Assembly: GCA_030407315.1 (NCBI GenBank)
Contig: JALQPE010002118.1
Location: 1-64,000, forward strand
DNA from: Asparagopsis taxiformis
Lineage: Eukaryota > Rhodophyta > Florideophyceae > Bonnemaisoniales > Bonnemaisoniaceae
Reading direction: 5' to 3'
Length of the DNA stretch: 64,000 nucleotides
Part shown: positions 63,801-64,000 of the stretch, piece after piece
Layout: every line of letters starts with the position of its first letter
Position numbering within the stretch: position 1 is the stretch's first letter
The notes under the pieces: model-generated
Seen by the model: only the letters and a program-made list of their open reading frames with translations
The model's database searches: none
What the model was told of the DNA's origin: nothing
Program-made: the position numbers and the translations under genes

Positions 63801-64000
63801 ACGGATATGAGTGAGAACACGAAGGAGGGGACGTGGAGAACGTCCTGGAGTATGCAGATTCTTGCCTTCCCATTGACAAGGAGTGACAGTTTGACATCGC
63901 CACATCCTACTGCTACAGAAGTGGATTTGTCTCCGAGAATCACTTGGAACGGAGTCACGGAACGGTACGAGACAAACATTGAGCGATCGAAGGTCATGTG
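60854..64000 (-). CDS. gag-pol: copia-4 gag-pol, partial but open
   Basis: Open from the window edge (protease region, MTFDRSMF just after the DSAATSH box) to the stop at 60854, inside the LTR. HHCC (LWHERLGH...CEGC), integrase ([29 protein letters not shown]), RT ([14 protein letters not shown]) and RNase H (DSDWGG, SSSEAEYMAL) are all present without a lesion over 1047 codons, so this copy may be intact. Gag and the N-terminal protease part lie outside the window. Confidence 0.95.
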   Translation of the reverse strand, partial: HMTFDRSMFVSYRSVTPFQVILGDKSTSVAVGCGDVKLSLLVNGKARICILQDVLHVPSFVFSLISVSTLTARGIGVQFTNNAVLLTQNGESIATGHRRHGLYAIDLYMPSRNKQQPFELACIASLQLWHERLGHVHKNGISRMAKTSAVKGLRIKPEQSPPENLCEGCVTGKMPRAAIPKFSETRASELLQLIHTDLAGPMEIRSKGGARYFVTFIDDKSRWLTVYPLHRKSDCFDAFQRFLRLTETQTGCKLRQLRSDGGGEYFSNEFSSFLEDRGIQRQTTCAYTPQQNGVAERMNRTLKEHMRAMLLHNSTPLEFWAEALSCAAYIRNRLTSRALPAGTTPYELWYGRKPNIAHLRTFGSICWYKLPNTHLQALDSRAVQAIMLGYATSQKAYKLWDLTNEKIVVSRDVVFEETRSRKLPSHLDITGADVSLEDTSQDPMREKPYGGTPRNESSSSHSGSDSDHISPQSPPPTPSYSQDASLLNAPRKSSRTRKPPSEWWKTTALVTTAPDPTPEHLLTFTEVTKGEEKDLWIGAIQSEMNSLYTNRTWILVPRSEAVNLLSSKWVFKRKDVVSETGEHSVKHKARLVTRGFQQKYGVDYAETYAPVVKFCTIRMFFALTVHHDLHCDQMDVKTAFLYGDLEQDIYMEQPEGFVDPKYPNHVCKLQKALYGLKQAPRQWHAKIDEFLISELEFQSSPYDPCFYVRYRKDSMIVIALYVDDLLIASSSRDMLNELKAEFSRRFEMKDCGKARVCLGLEIVRDSPRGLLHLNQTRYAEKVLERFGMENSSPAATPMQAQISISDTETEAIDSTLYRKAIGSLMYLAVGTRPDIAFAVGRLAQFVETPTKSLWVAVKRVLRYISGTRSLGVLYRASKPLSPVGYSDSDWGGCTINRKSTSGYVFMMAGAAVSWKSHKQSCVAQSSSEAEYMALSAAVKEAIWLSNIVGFGCGSSSADPILINVDNQGSIKMARNDASGTRTKHIDIRYHFVRDSLLKTLFGIDYCPTSDMAADLLTKPLQRVQFIKLREMIGVSDISSIEQVKEGEC

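Larger units (their letters stand above)
60372..64000 (-). mobile_element. copia-4: minus-strand copia element, partial (runs off the window)
   Basis: 3' LTR at 60372-60859 and gag-pol to the window end. The LTR and protein are related to, but distinct from, copia-2/3. The left flank is ATTGG (60367-60371); its partner should lie beyond the right edge. Confidence 0.93.

Overview
The window is repeat-rich, intron-poor eukaryotic nuclear DNA made almost entirely of mobile elements nested inside each other. There is no rRNA, no prokaryotic operon and no ordinary housekeeping gene. The Ty1/copia and Ty3/gypsy retroelements and CACTA/Plavaka-like transposases would fit an algal genome; a florideophyte red alga is my guess, but nothing in the window proves the host.

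Layout: (i) 1-9449 is a CpG-rich, CGT/ACG-rich block with a decayed plus-strand gag-like gene (985-3204) and a decayed, 5'-truncated Ty3/gypsy chromovirus pol on the minus strand (9449-5727). (ii) 9450-16340 is a decayed copia element (copia-1) whose 5' LTR carries a 258-bp MITE. (iii) 16341-18259 has clustered short motifs and a long hairpin, then the N-terminal part of a large CACTA/Plavaka-like transposase (18260-18750). (iv) That gene is interrupted by a minus-strand copia copy (18751-52637, 5-bp duplication TCGTA on both sides). (v) This copia copy is itself interrupted in its leader by a 28.9-kb DNA element, 22704-51564, with 47-bp terminal inverted repeats and a 2-bp TT duplication. (vi) The large element is in turn interrupted by an intact copia element (copia-2, 32278-38772). 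(vii) After 52637 the split transposase resumes in frame (to 55853), followed by a ParB-like/2OG-Fe(II) dioxygenase gene (56456-60371), which is cut by another copia element (copia-4, 60372 to the window end).

The 28.9-kb element is the most interesting object. It carries a Plavaka-like transposase, an unrecognised coiled-coil gene, a beta-class DNA-methyltransferase/SET-domain fusion, and a ParB-like/2OG-Fe(II) dioxygenase fusion. The outer interrupted unit carries its own transposase and a second copy of the ParB-like/dioxygenase gene, so both look like members of one class of large transposon carrying chromatin- and DNA-modification genes.

The copia elements form one family. All full leaders show a primer-binding site complementary to the anticodon arm of initiator tRNA-Met (a half-tRNA primer), an antisense tRNA-like segment, and an extra upstream gene (ORF0) for a protein with two U1-type zinc fingers. 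ORF0 has no ATG in genomic DNA; in both copies an apparent short intron would create the ATG across the splice junction.
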